A stretch of 64,000 nt of DNA from Thermus caldilimi (GTDB lineage: Bacteria > Deinococcota > Deinococci > Deinococcales > Thermaceae), in the NCBI RefSeq assembly GCF_004684245.1, contig NZ_CP038452.1, forward strand, positions 1,536,796 through 1,600,795. Reading direction: 5' to 3'. Under the pieces are notes generated by a model. The model searched no databases, was not told where the DNA came from, and worked only from the letters and a program-made list of their open reading frames with translations. The translations under genes and the position numbers were made by a program. This document shows, piece after piece, positions 48,715 to 61,256 of this stretch (the first letter of the stretch is position 1; each line of letters begins with the position of its first letter).

Positions 48715-49283
48715 GGGTCCTCCAAGAAGTTCTTGAGGATGAGTTTACCGGCTTCCGTCAGGTAGCTTTCCGGGTGGAACTGCACCCCGTGGGTGGGGTA
48801 CTGGCGGTGGCGGAAGCCCATCACCGTGCGCCCCCCCGCCTCCTCCACCCAGGCGTTCACCCGGAGGTCTTCCGGCACCTCCTCCACCACCAGGGAGTGG
48901 TAGCGGGTGGCGGGAAAGGGGTTAGGCAGACCCCGGAAAAGGCCGGTGCCGTCGTGGTGGATCTCGCTCACCTTGCCGTGCATGACGATGGGGGCGGGCA
49001 CCACCTTGCCCCCGAAGGCCATGCCGATGGCCTGGTGCCCCAGGCAGACCCCCAGGATGGGGTAGCGGGGGGCGTAGCGGGCGATGAGGGGCAGGGAAAG
49101 CCCGGCCTCCAAGGGAGTGCAGGGGCCTGGGCTTATGAGGACGCGGTCCGGGTCCAAAGCCTCCACCTCCTCCAACTGAAAGCGGTCGTTCCGCCACACG
49201 ATGGGGCTTGCCCCCAGTTCCCCCAAATACTGCACCAAGTTGTAGGTGAAGCTATCGTAGTTGTCGATCACCAGCACCCTCAT
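48702..49283 (-). CDS. trpG: Anthranilate synthase component II (glutamine amidotransferase)
   Basis: A 193-residue class I amidotransferase that supplies ammonia to TrpE. The triad is Cys80 (GVCLGHQ), His170 and Glu172 (GVQFHPE). It opens MRVLVIDNYDSFTYNLVQYL. It follows trpE by 52 nt and overlaps trpD. Confidence 0.95.
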   Translation of the reverse strand: MRVLVIDNYDSFTYNLVQYLGELGASPIVWRNDRFQLEEVEALDPDRVLISPGPCTPLEAGLSLPLIARYAPRYPILGVCLGHQAIGMAFGGKVVPAPIVMHGKVSEIHHDGTGLFRGLPNPFPATRYHSLVVEEVPEDLRVNAWVEEAGGRTVMGFRHRQYPTHGVQFHPESYLTEAGKLILKNFLEDPWTR

Positions 49284-49335
49284 TTTGCCTGCCTCCTTTT
49301 CGTGGCCCCCCTAGCGCCGCAAGCCGGGGTGGGGG

Positions 49336-50723
49336 TCATAGTCCCTCCTCCGCCATCTCCACCGCCCGCAGAAGGGCCCTCGCCTTGTTCCAGCACTCCT
49401 CGTACTCCCTTTCCGGCACCGAGTCCGCCACGATGCCCGCCCCCGCCTGCACGTGCATCCAGCCGTTTGCGATCACGAAGGTGCGCAAGGTGAGGGCCAC
49501 GTCCATGGCCCCGTCGTAAGCCAGATACCCGAAGCTCCCCCCGTAGGGCCCCCGGCGGTGGGGCTCCAGCTCCTCGATGATCTCCATGGCCCTTATCTTG
49601 GGGGCTCCCGAGACCGTGCCCATGGGGAGGACGCTGGCCAGGGCGTCCAAGGGGGTCTTGCCCTCCGCCAACACCCCTTCCACCGTGGACACCAGGTGCA
49701 TCACGTGGGAGTACCCCTCCACGCGCAAGGGCTCCAAAACCCGCACCGTGCCGAAGGCGGAAACCCGGCCGATGTCGTTGCGGGAAAGGTCCAGAAGCAT
49801 CACGTGCTCGGCCCTTTCCTTCTCGTCCCTTAGAAGCTCCTCCGCAAGCCTTTGGTCTTCCTCCTCGTCCTTCCCCCGGGGCCTTGTGCCGGCGATGGGC
49901 CGGGTGACCACCTTGCGGCCATCGGAGCGGAGAAGGCTTTCGGGGCTCGCCGAAACCAGGACCACCTCCCCCAGGTCCAAATAGCCCATGTAGGGGCTTG
50001 GGTTCACGCTCCGAAGCGCCCGGTAGAGGGCAAAGGGGTGGACGGTGAGGGGGGAGGAAAGCCGTAAGGAGAGGACCACCTGGAAGATGTCCCCGGCGCG
50101 AATGTACTCCAAGGCCCTTTCCACCGCCCTTAAGTACTCCTCCCGGCCCATGTCGGGCTCAAAGCGGGCCCTCCCCCCTGGCCTTTCCCCCGGCACCCCT
50201 GGCAAGGGACCCTTAAGCTTTTTCTCGGCCCAAAGAAGGCGGGCTTCGGCCTCCTCGAGATCCCGCCCCGGGGCCACCAGGTGCAGGAGATTTTTCAGGT
50301 GGTCAAAGACCGCCACCACCTCGGGTTCCACGAAGAGGAGGTCGGGGAGGCCCAGATCGTCGGGCTTCAGGGAGGGCAGGCGCTCGTAGTGGCGGATGAG
50401 GTCGTAGGCGGCGTACCCCACCACCCCCCGAAGAAGGGGGGCAAGTCGGGGTGCCGCTCCATGGGAGCATGAACCGCCTCATAAAGGGTGCGCAAGGGGT
50501 CCCGGGTTTCCACCCTTTCCCCGTTTACGGTGAAAATCCCGTCCTTCAGGCGGAAGGTGCGCCGGGCCCCCACCCCGATGATGGAAAAGCGGCTTTGCCT
50601 TCCCCGCTCCACCGACTCCAGAAGAAAGCTCACCGGGGCCTTCTCCGAAAGCTTTAGGTAAGCGGTCACCGGGGTTTCCAGGTCCGCCAAAAGGGTCTTG
50701 CGAAAAGGCCTTATGGTTTCCAT
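49336..50723 (-). pseudogene. trpE: Anthranilate synthase component I, frameshifted
   Basis: TrpE converts chorismate to anthranilate with ammonia from TrpG. The 5' frame (METIRPFRKTLLADLETPVT to PFFGG) holds the feedback-site region with LLES; the 3' frame (VGYAAYDLIRHYERLP onward) carries the chorismate-binding domain (IAGTRPRGKDEEED; GAPKIRAMEIIEELE). They break at the G run 50424-50429: six G where seven give FFGGVVGYAAYD. The span of 1388 nt is one short of 463 codons (462 residues). Probably an undercall. It lies just downstream of the attenuator. Confidence 0.9.
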
Positions 50724-50735
50724 GCCGCTCCTTAC

Positions 50736-50761
50736 AAAAACCCCGGGGCCTAGCCCCGGGG
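50736..50761 (-). terminator. trp attenuator terminator hairpin
   Basis: CCCCGGGG (50754-50761) and CCCCGGGG (50741-50748) form an 8-bp stem around a 5-nt loop, followed on the minus strand by TTTTT (50740-50736), 13 nt before the trpE start. This is segment 3-4 of a classical attenuator. Confidence 0.88.
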
Positions 50762-50777
50762 AAACACGCCCATCCGC

Positions 50778-50785
50778 CCCCGGGG
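50778..50785 (-). promoter_or_regulatory. trp antiterminator segment (CCCCGGGG)
   Basis: A third identical copy of the palindrome lies just after the leader-peptide stop. It can pair with 50754-50761 and so block the terminator when the ribosome stalls at the Trp codons. Confidence 0.75.
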
Positions 50786-50787
50786 AC

Positions 50788-50823
50788 CTAACCGGGCCAC
50801 CAAAGGGCGGGAAACGGGCTCAT
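50788..50823 (-). CDS. trpL: trp leader peptide (11 aa, tandem Trp)
   Basis: The reading frame encodes MSPFPALWWPG with adjacent TGG codons at positions 8 and 9, then TAG. The stop lies 2 nt before the antiterminator segment. The ATG is about 6 nt after the -10 box, so the message seems leaderless. A low charged tRNA-Trp level would stall a ribosome here and expose the antiterminator, switching on trpEGD. Similar attenuation is known for Thermus trpE, as I recall. Confidence 0.88.
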   Translation of the reverse strand: MSPFPALWWPG

Positions 50824-50829
50824 GTTCCC

Positions 50830-50859
50830 AGAATAGCCCAAGCCCCCCCTGGCGTCCAG
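50830..50859 (-). promoter_or_regulatory. trp promoter (CTGGAC-18-TATTCT)
   Basis: -35 CTGGAC (50859-50854) and -10 TATTCT (50835-50830), 18-bp spacer. The start is predicted at the A of the trpL ATG or within a base of it. Confidence 0.65.
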
Positions 50860-50883
50860 GGGGAGCCGGGCATCAAGGAAACC

Positions 50884-52434
50884 TCAGAACCTTTCGGCCA
50901 CCGTCTTCATCTGCAGGAAGTGCAGGAGGTAATCGGGCCCCCCGGCCTTGGTGTCGGTGCCGGAAAGGTTGAAGCCGCCGAAGGGCTGCACGCCCACCAA
51001 GGCTCCGGTGATCTTGCGGTTGAAGTAGAGGTTCCCCACGTGGAACTCCCGCCGGGCCCGTTCCAGGTGCTCCCGCTTGCGGGAGTAAACCCCACCCGTG
51101 AGGCCGTAGACGGTGTTGTTGGCCACCTCCAGGGCCTCGGAGAAGTCCTTCACCCGGATCACGGAAAGCACCGGGCCGAAGATCTCCTCCTGGGCGATCT
51201 TGGCCGTGGGCGGCACCTCGGTGAAGACGGTGGGGGCGATGAAGTAGCCCTCCCCCTCCAGGCGCTCCCCCCCCAGGACCAGCTGGCCCTCCCCCTTGCC
51301 GATCTCAATGTAGGAAAGGATTTTTTCCTCCTGGGCCTTGGAGGCCACGGGGCCCAGGTCGGGGTTCTCCTCCGCGGGGCCCACCACCAGGCGCTCGGCC
51401 CGCTTCAAGACCCTTTCCATCAAGGGCTCAAAGGCCTTCTCCGTGACGATGAGCCGGCTTGCCGCCGAGCACTTCTGCCCCTGGAAGCCGTAGGCGGAGA
51501 TGAGGATGCCCTCGGTAGCGGCTTCCAGGTCGGCGGTTTCGTCCACGATGAGGGCGTCCTTGCCCCCAAGCTCCAGGAAGACCCGCTTGATCCACCTCTG
51601 GCCAGGGGCCAGCTTGGCTGCCCTTTCGTGGATCCAAAGGCCCACATCGAGGCTCCCCGTGAAGTTGACGAAGCGGGTCCTGGGGTGCTCCACCAAATAG
51701 GCCCCCACCTCCCGCCCCTCCCCGGGCAGGAGGTTCACCACCCCGGGAGGGAAGCCCGCCTCGTGGAAGATCTCAAAGACCTTGGCGGCGATGACCACCG
51801 TGTCCTCCGCGGGCTTGGCCACCACGGTGTTCCCCACGGCCACCGGCCCGGCGATCATCCCGGTGAAGATGGCGATGGGGAAGTTCCAGGGGGCGATGAC
51901 CACCCCAGCCCCCAAGGGGATATAGAAACTCTCGTTGTCTTCGCCAGGGAAGGGCACCACCTCCACGGAGGGGTACTTGTGCTTGAGGGCCTGGCGGGCG
52001 TAGTACTCCAGGAAGTCGATGGCCTCGGCCACCTCGGCGCTGGCTTCCACCCAGTTTTTGCCGATCTCGTAGACCAAGGTGGCCTCGAGCTCCCGCCTTC
52101 TCCTTTTCATGAGGGCGGCGGCCTTCAGGAGGAGGCGGCTCCGGTCCTCCTGGGGCCAGTCCTTCCAGGTCCTAAAGGCCCTCCAAGCCGCCTCCAGGGC
52201 GGCTTCCGCCTCGGCCCGCCCGGCCTTGGCGGTGCTCCCCACCACCTCGCTGGGAGCCGAGGGGTTTAGGGACAGGATCCTCTCCTGGGTCTCCACCCAG
52301 GCCCCATCGATGTAGAGGCCATAATGGCGGCCAAACTCGGCCTTGACCCGCCTTAACGCCTCTCGCATCTCCCGCTTGGCCTCCTCCGTCTGGAAGGTTT
52401 CTATGGGCTGGTTGCGGAAAGGTTCCACCGTCAT
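50884..52434 (-). CDS. rocA: 1-pyrroline-5-carboxylate dehydrogenase
   Basis: A 516-residue aldehyde dehydrogenase oxidising glutamate semialdehyde to glutamate, the second step of proline breakdown. The catalytic Cys322 ([11 protein letters not shown]) and base Glu288 (FLELGGK) match the known T. thermophilus enzyme. A near-perfect GGAGGTGA ribosome site precedes the ATG, after a run of eight A. It follows prodh by 22 nt, in one operon. Confidence 0.97.
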   Translation of the reverse strand: MTVEPFRNQPIETFQTEEAKREMREALRRVKAEFGRHYGLYIDGAWVETQERILSLNPSAPSEVVGSTAKAGRAEAEAALEAAWRAFRTWKDWPQEDRSRLLLKAAALMKRRRRELEATLVYEIGKNWVEASAEVAEAIDFLEYYARQALKHKYPSVEVVPFPGEDNESFYIPLGAGVVIAPWNFPIAIFTGMIAGPVAVGNTVVAKPAEDTVVIAAKVFEIFHEAGFPPGVVNLLPGEGREVGAYLVEHPRTRFVNFTGSLDVGLWIHERAAKLAPGQRWIKRVFLELGGKDALIVDETADLEAATEGILISAYGFQGQKCSAASRLIVTEKAFEPLMERVLKRAERLVVGPAEENPDLGPVASKAQEEKILSYIEIGKGEGQLVLGGERLEGEGYFIAPTVFTEVPPTAKIAQEEIFGPVLSVIRVKDFSEALEVANNTVYGLTGGVYSRKREHLERARREFHVGNLYFNRKITGALVGVQPFGGFNLSGTDTKAGGPDYLLHFLQMKTVAERF

Positions 52435-52456
52435 GCCTCACCTCCTTTTTTTTCCT

Positions 52457-53380
52457 TTAGCCTCCTAGGAGGCTCCTTAGCACCAAAAACAGGTTTTCGG
52501 GCCGTTCGGCGATGCGCCGGCTTAGGTAGGGGTACCAGTGGGTGCCGTAGGGCACGTAGGCCCGCACGGTGTACCCCTCGTTGGCCAAACGCCTTTGCTC
52601 CTCCGGGCGCACCCCGTAGAGGAGCTGGAACTCAAAGCGCTCCTTGGGGATGCCCATGGCCTGGTTGTAGCGCTTCACCTCGGCGATGAGGCGGGGATCG
52701 TGGGTGGCCAAGGCCACGTAAAGCCCCTCCTTTAGCGCCAGCTTCCCCAGGTGCAGGAACTCAGCGTCGATGAGGCGCTTGTCCTGGAAGGCCACCTCCT
52801 TGGGCTCCCGGTAAGCGCCTTTCACCAGGCGGAGGTTGGGCTTGTAGGGGAGAAGGTCCAGGAGGTCTTTTTCCGTGCGGTAGAGGTAGCTTTGCAAGAC
52901 CACCCCCACCCCGGTAAACCCTTCTTCCCGCAAGGCCTTGTAGAGGCGCAAGGTGGCGTCCACCCTGGGGGAATCCTCCATGTCCAGGCGCACGAAGACC
53001 CCCCTGGGCTCGGCCTCGCGGAGGATGCCCCGCATGAGCTCCAGGGCCAGGGCCTCGGAGAGGTCCAGGCCCAGCTGGGTGAGCTTCAAGGAAACGTACT
53101 TGGGCCAGGGGCGCTCGGATATTTTGCGGACCAGCTCCAGGATGCCCGCCTGGAAGCCCCGGGCCTCCTCCTCGCTATGGACCATCTCCCCCAGGAGGTC
53201 CAAGATGGCGTGCACCCCCTCGGCCTCCAGCCGCTCCGCCGCCTGGAGGGCCTCCTCCAGGCTCTCCCCCGCCACGTAGCGGCGCACCAGGCTCCTGGCC
53301 CTGCCCTTGATGAGGGCCTCCACCTTGGGGTTTCCCGCCACGGAAAGCACCGCCTGCCGATACATGAGGTCCAGGTTCAT
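52457..53380 (-). CDS. Proline dehydrogenase
   Basis: A 307-residue monofunctional FAD-dependent PRODH, first step of proline catabolism, feeding electrons to quinone. The TIM-barrel signatures [32 protein letters not shown] and the C-terminal [12 protein letters not shown] (proline-binding arginines) are visible. The ATG overlaps the gntR stop by 4 nt. Confidence 0.96.
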   Translation of the reverse strand: MNLDLMYRQAVLSVAGNPKVEALIKGRARSLVRRYVAGESLEEALQAAERLEAEGVHAILDLLGEMVHSEEEARGFQAGILELVRKISERPWPKYVSLKLTQLGLDLSEALALELMRGILREAEPRGVFVRLDMEDSPRVDATLRLYKALREEGFTGVGVVLQSYLYRTEKDLLDLLPYKPNLRLVKGAYREPKEVAFQDKRLIDAEFLHLGKLALKEGLYVALATHDPRLIAEVKRYNQAMGIPKERFEFQLLYGVRPEEQRRLANEGYTVRAYVPYGTHWYPYLSRRIAERPENLFLVLRSLLGG

Positions 53381-54036
53381 ACCCCTCCTTTCAGCCTGCC
53401 CACCACCAGGTCGCGGAAGCGCCCCACGTGGGCCTCCACCGCCCGCTTGGCCCCTTCCGGGTCGCGCCTTTTCAGGGCCTCGAGGATGGCCCAGTGTTCC
53501 TTGCGGGTGGTCTCCTCCTGGGAGAGGTTGGGCAGGGCGCTCCGCACCAAGGCCAGGCTGGAAAGCAGGTCCTCGTAAAGGCGGTAAAGGGTCTTGTTCC
53601 CGGAAAGCCGCACCAGGGCCCGGTGGAACTCCAGGTCCCGGCGCATCTGCTCCGGGTAGTCCTCCCTAGGGGCCTCGTCGATGGCCTTGAGGCGCGCTTC
53701 CAGCTCCGCCAGCTCCCAAGGGGTGGCCCTCAGGGCCGCCTCCCGGGCCGCCTCCCCCTCTAGAAGGGCCCGCACCCCGTAGACCTCCTCCACCTCCTCC
53801 GGGCTGAAGGCCCGCACCCGGGCCCCTTTCCCGGGCACGAGCTCCACCAAGCCCTCCTCGGCCAGGCGCATAAGGGCCTCCCGCACCGGGGTGCGGGACA
53901 CCCCCAGCTCCTGGGCCAAGAGGGGCTCGGAAAGCCTTTCCCCCGGGGCGAACCTTCCGGAGAGGAGAAGGTCTTTAAGGTGCCGGTAGACGGCCTCCCG
54001 CACCTGGTTGGGACGGCGGAAGCCAAAGGTCTGCAT
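53377..54036 (-). CDS. GntR/FadR-family regulator of the proline operon
   Basis: A 219-residue regulator: winged helix ([19 protein letters not shown], about 41-59) and a C-terminal FCD ligand domain ([16 protein letters not shown]). It overlaps prodh by 4 nt, so it is the first gene of the prodh-rocA operon and probably responds to proline or a breakdown product. A perfect palindrome covers its start. Confidence 0.9.
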   Translation of the reverse strand: MQTFGFRRPNQVREAVYRHLKDLLLSGRFAPGERLSEPLLAQELGVSRTPVREALMRLAEEGLVELVPGKGARVRAFSPEEVEEVYGVRALLEGEAAREAALRATPWELAELEARLKAIDEAPREDYPEQMRRDLEFHRALVRLSGNKTLYRLYEDLLSSLALVRSALPNLSQEETTRKEHWAILEALKRRDPEGAKRAVEAHVGRFRDLVVGRLKGGV

Positions 54037-54050
54037 CCTGTATACAGGAT
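54035..54050. promoter_or_regulatory. Palindromic operator at gntR start
   Basis: ATCCTGTATACAGGAT is a perfect 16-bp palindrome overlapping the gntR ATG. TGTATACA cores are typical GntR/FadR-class sites. TTGACT lies upstream on the minus strand, so the site covers the probable start of transcription; autoregulation is inferred. Confidence 0.8.
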
Positions 54051-54116
54051 GGCATAGGGGAAAGGGAAAGTCAACCCCGCCCCGTCTGCAAACTTTTCCC
54101 TTGGAGGAGGCCTTTT

Positions 54117-54633
54117 CTAAGCTCTTTTCTCACCGCCTGGGGTTCTTCCCCAGTAAAAGCGCTTGAGCCACCCCCCAAGCCGCTTCCACCAAGGCCCAAA
54201 CTGCACCTCGTAGGAGCGAACGGCTTCCTCGGGGCCCAGGTCCATCCCCAGCTCCTGGGCTAGGAAGTAGCGGTGGTCCATCACCCAGAGGTAAAGGTCG
54301 GCCTCGGTGCGGCCGGGGAAGTCCCGAAGAAGCCCTAGGCGGCGGATGGCCTCCACCGTGGGCCGGTAAAGGTTGCCGTACCAGTCCACCACCGCCTCCT
54401 CCCAAGGGATCTCCCGCCCCTCCTCCAAACCCTGGAAGTAGCGCCGGGTGGCGATGTGGTCCAGGAGGAGGTCATAGCGGCCCAGGGCAGTGAAGCGGAT
54501 CGCCTCGGCCTCCGGCACCAGCTCTTTGAGCTGGGTTCGCTCCAGGAAGTGGGCGTACTCCGCCTTCAAGACGAGGTCCTTGGGGGTGTCCCCGGGCGCC
54601 ACGGGTACGGGCACCTCCAGAGCGATGACGTAG
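54117..54633 (-). pseudogene. ParB-like domain gene, 3' fragment (split by IS copy B)
   Basis: C-terminal 170 codons of the gene that begins at 56256. It starts inside the duplicated GTAG and reads VIALEVPVPVAPGDTPKD to a basic end at 54117. With one copy of GTAG removed, the frame joins exactly to FIDAY of the 5' fragment, giving 309 residues. Confidence 0.85.
54630..54633. repeat. 4-bp target duplication of IS copy B (left)
   Basis: GTAG occurs here and at 55840-55843, abutting both element ends. Confidence 0.8.
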
Positions 54634-55839
54634 CTCAAAACTTGCACTTATCCACCCCCCGCATACCCATGCGCCAGGGGACCACTTGAAAAGGGCCGCC
54701 GGGTTCCCTTCGGATGAAGGGTGCCATGACCCAAACGGCCCATTCTCTACTCTGGACCCTCCTGGCCCTCCTGCCAACCCCCCACCTCCGCGAATCCCTC
54801 AAAGCGCTTCTTCTCCTCCTTCTCACCGGCCACGGCAAGGCCAGGCCCCAGCACAGCAAGACCAAGTCCCCTTCCGCCCTCTCCCGCTTCCTCAACCGCT
54901 ATCCCTGGCCCACCCGCGCCCTCATCCGCCTGGCTCGCAAGAAGGCCCAGGAAACCCTCCACCGGGCCAGGCCCAGGCGGGGGCCCAAGCCCAGGCTCCT
55001 GGTGGTCCTGGACCTGGTCACCCTGGAGAAGCGGGGCCTCTTCCCCGCCTTGCCCCTCTCCTTTTTCCACGGCAAGTGGGGGCTCCACCTGGTGGTGCTC
55101 TATCTGGTGCTGGGAGAGCTGCGCATCCCCTGGGCCTACCGGGTGTGGCGGGGGAAGGGGGAGAAGGCCCTTTCCCTCCTTGCCCTGCGTCTTCTGGCCT
55201 CCCTGCCCCCCTGGATGCGCAAGTCCTTCCACCTTCGGGTGGTGGCCGATGCTGCCTTCGGCACCGCCCGGTTTCTTGTGGGGGTGCGGGGGTTGGGTCT
55301 GGAAGCGGTGGTGGGGATGCGGCGGGACCGAAAGACGCGGGAGGGGCTTCCCCTCTTTGGGCTCAGACGGCAGGGGAGTCGGGTGCATCTGCGGGGACTT
55401 CCCTTTCCCGTGTGGGTGAGCTGGTACCGCTATCCCTTACCCGGGGGAGGGTGGGAGTGGCGGTACGTGGTGGCCACCTTTCCTGCGGGGCCACGGACTG
55501 TGCTGGTGTGGGGGCGGCGGCGGTTTACCATTGAGCACTTCTTCCGCACGGTAAAGAGCGAGTTTTCCCTGGGGCGTTTTGGGCAGCGGACGGCCTTGGG
55601 GGTGCATCGGTTTCTGGTGCTGTCCTTCCTGGCTTACCTGCTGGCCCACTGGGTGAGGCTAGCTCCAGACGGGAGAGGTCTTTCTTGGCGGGAGGCTGGG
55701 TGGGCAGCGGCGCGCCTGCTGCTGCCGGAGGTGGTCTTGCGGGTCCTCATGGCCGAGCTGGGAGCTTTGGGTCTTTGGCCCCCGCCTGCGGGGGGAAGGG
55801 GGTGTTCATGCAGGGTATTCGGGAGGTGCAAGTTTTGAG
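54634..55839 (+). mobile_element. Insertion sequence, copy B (1206 bp)
   Basis: Same length, ends and encoded proteins as copy A: perfect 14-bp inverted repeats (54634-54647 and 55826-55839), 4-bp duplication GTAG. It lies in the middle of a ParB-like gene, in the opposite orientation to it. Confidence 0.93.
54714..55838 (+). CDS. DDE transposase of IS copy B (IS4/IS701-like)
   Basis: The 374-residue protein is identical to that of copy A, with the same candidate catalytic residues (Asp in VVLDLVT, Asp in VVADAAFG, Glu in IEHFFRTVKSEF) and the stop inside the right inverted repeat. Identity between copies 18.6 kb apart implies very recent movement or conversion. Confidence 0.9.
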   Translation: MKGAMTQTAHSLLWTLLALLPTPHLRESLKALLLLLLTGHGKARPQHSKTKSPSALSRFLNRYPWPTRALIRLARKKAQETLHRARPRRGPKPRLLVVLDLVTLEKRGLFPALPLSFFHGKWGLHLVVLYLVLGELRIPWAYRVWRGKGEKALSLLALRLLASLPPWMRKSFHLRVVADAAFGTARFLVGVRGLGLEAVVGMRRDRKTREGLPLFGLRRQGSRVHLRGLPFPVWVSWYRYPLPGGGWEWRYVVATFPAGPRTVLVWGRRRFTIEHFFRTVKSEFSLGRFGQRTALGVHRFLVLSFLAYLLAHWVRLAPDGRGLSWREAGWAAARLLLPEVVLRVLMAELGALGLWPPPAGGRGCSCRVFGRCKF

Positions 55840-56256
55840 GTAGGCGTCGATGAACCTCTGCCCCGAGGCCTTGGCCAGGGCCACCCGGTGGTTTCCGTCC
55901 TTGACGAAATAGGCTTCGCCCACCTGGTAGACCTCGATGGGGGGGAACCCCATCCCCGCAAGCTCCAGCGCCCGCAGGCGCTTCCAGCGCTCCAGGGTAT
56001 GGGGGATTCGCGGAAGGAAGTGGTGGTGGAAATCCTCGTAGCGGTCCACCAAACCCACCACCTTGTCCACCTCGATGGATCTAAGCCCAAGGTGATGCTC
56101 CCCCCTGGGCCGTAAGGCCAAGGCTTCATGGAAGGGAAGGAGGGTGTCGGGCTCCCCCTTAAACCGGTGAACCAGCTCCAGGAGCCTAGCCCGCCACTCC
56201 AAGCGCTCCGCCTCGTATTCCGCCTGCCAGGATTCCCTTAGTATGAATCGGTCCAT
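55840..56256 (-). pseudogene. ParB-like domain gene, 5' fragment (split by IS copy B)
   Basis: N-terminal 139 codons from the ATG at 56256. The segment FPPIEVYQVGEAYFVKDGNH (about 104-123) followed by RVALAKASGQRF is the ParB/sulfiredoxin-like motif, where the GNHR part binds nucleotide or metal in relatives. As it stands a read-through product would run into the IS. The intact protein's function is unknown; no parA is nearby, so chromosome partition is unlikely. Confidence 0.85.
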
Positions 56257-56343
56257 GGTTGTGGAAGCGCTCCCATCTCCTCACCCAGGTTAACCCCTCT
56301 GGATCAAGAGAAGGTAAGAGACACCCGCAAGTCCAGGTGCGGC

Positions 56344-56373
56344 TTGCCATGAACCCACCCCCCGGGGTTAGAT
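56344..56373 (+). promoter_or_regulatory. Promoter of oxoamine synthase (TTGCCA-18-TTAGAT)
   Basis: -35 TTGCCA (56344-56349), 18-bp spacer, -10 TTAGAT (56368-56373), 6 nt before the ATG at 56380: a leaderless arrangement. The -35 is the same hexamer as at the ribosomal and tRNA-Thr promoters. Confidence 0.65.
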
Positions 56374-56379
56374 AAGGCC

Positions 56380-57567
56380 ATGAGCCTATCCCTGCGCGCC
56401 CGCGTGGAAAGCGAGCTGAAAAGGTTAAAGCAGGAGGGACTGTACATCCGCCCCAGGGTCCTCGAGGCCCCCCAGGAACCCGTAACCCGGGTGGAGGGAC
56501 GGGAAGTGGTGAACCTGGCCTCCAACAACTACCTGGGCTTTGCCAACCACCCCCACCTGAAGGAGAAGGCCCGCCAGTACCTGGAACGGTGGGGGGCAGG
56601 AAGTGGAGCCGTGCGCACCATCGCTGGCACCTTCACCTACCACCTGGAGCTGGAAGAAGCCCTGGCCCGCTTCAAGGGCACGGAAAGCGCCTTGGTCCTA
56701 CAGTCGGGTTTCACCGCCAACCAGGGGGTGCTGGGGGCCCTCCTCCAGGAGGGGGACCTGGTCTTCTCCGACGAGCTGAACCACGCCAGCATCATCGACG
56801 GCCTCCGCCTCACCAAGGCCACCCGGTTGGTCTACCGCCATGGGGACGTGGACCACCTGGAGGAGCTCCTCAAAGCCCACGACACCGAAGGCCTCAAGCT
56901 CATCGTCACCGACGGGGTCTTCTCCATGGATGGGGACATCGCCCCCCTAGACCGCATCGTGCCCCTGGCCAAGCGGTACGGGGCGGTGGTCTACGTGGAC
57001 GACGCCCACGGGAGCGGGGTCTTGGGGGAGATGGGCAAGGGCACGGTGCACCACTTTGGCTTCCACACCGACCCTGACGTGATCCAGGTGGCCACCCTCT
57101 CCAAGGCCTGGGCGGTGGTGGGGGGGTACGCCGCCGGGGCCTTGGAGCTCAAGGACCTCCTCGTCAACAAGGCGAGGCCCTTCCTCTTCTCCACCAGCCA
57201 CCCCCCGGCGGTGGTGGGGGCGCTCCTAGGTGCCCTGGAGCTCATCCAGAAGGAACCCGAGCGGGTGGAAAGGCTTTGGGAAAACACCCGCTACTTCAAG
57301 CAGGAGCTTGCCCGCATGGGCTACGATACCCTGGGGAGCCAGACCCCCATCACCCCGGTCCTCTTCGGGGAGGCCCCCTTGGCCTTTGAGGCCAGCCGCC
57401 TCCTCCTGGAAGAGGGGGTCTTCGCCGTGGGCATCGGCTTCCCCACGGTGCCCCGGGGCAAGGCCAGGATCCGCAACATCGTCACCGCCGCCCACACGGG
57501 GGAGATGCTGGACCGGGCCCTCGAGGCCTACGAGAAGGTGGGCCGGAAGCTGGGCGTCATCCGCTAG
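56380..57567 (+). CDS. Alpha-oxoamine synthase (KBL / BioF type)
   Basis: A 395-residue PLP enzyme that condenses an acyl-CoA with an amino acid. The PLP lysine is Lys242 (TLSKAWAVVGGY); Asp207 and His210 (DDAHGSG) hold the cofactor; GAGSGAVRTIAGT is the substrate loop. Members include 2-amino-3-ketobutyrate CoA ligase (threonine breakdown) and 8-amino-7-oxononanoate synthase (biotin); the Thermus form is reported to be broad. No bio or tdh gene is adjacent. The start is fixed by the promoter. Confidence 0.9.
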   Translation: MSLSLRARVESELKRLKQEGLYIRPRVLEAPQEPVTRVEGREVVNLASNNYLGFANHPHLKEKARQYLERWGAGSGAVRTIAGTFTYHLELEEALARFKGTESALVLQSGFTANQGVLGALLQEGDLVFSDELNHASIIDGLRLTKATRLVYRHGDVDHLEELLKAHDTEGLKLIVTDGVFSMDGDIAPLDRIVPLAKRYGAVVYVDDAHGSGVLGEMGKGTVHHFGFHTDPDVIQVATLSKAWAVVGGYAAGALELKDLLVNKARPFLFSTSHPPAVVGALLGALELIQKEPERVERLWENTRYFKQELARMGYDTLGSQTPITPVLFGEAPLAFEASRLLLEEGVFAVGIGFPTVPRGKARIRNIVTAAHTGEMLDRALEAYEKVGRKLGVIR

Positions 57568-59155
<1,588 letters not shown>

Positions 59156-59161
59156 GGAGGC

Positions 59162-59167
59162 ATGATA
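59162..59167 (-). promoter_or_regulatory. -10 box (TATCAT) for leaderless membrane-protein gene
   Basis: TATCAT on the minus strand is 6 nt from the ATG at 59155. The -35 is weak. Confidence 0.45.
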
Positions 59168-59221
59168 CCGGGCGGGGCAGGCCGGAGGGGAGCCGATTTT
59201 GTTGTATTTTCTCCCATCTAA

Positions 59222-61204
<1,983 letters not shown>

Positions 61205-61256
61205 CAACCTCCTGGGGGAAGAATCCCTGGCCCCTTAGCCGAAACCCATCCGCTCC

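Noticed and set aside
50741-50785. A tryptophan-sensing TRAP-type leader with spaced GAG/UAG repeats
   Set aside because: No such repeats are present; the tandem Trp codons and three-segment hairpins fit ribosome-mediated attenuation.
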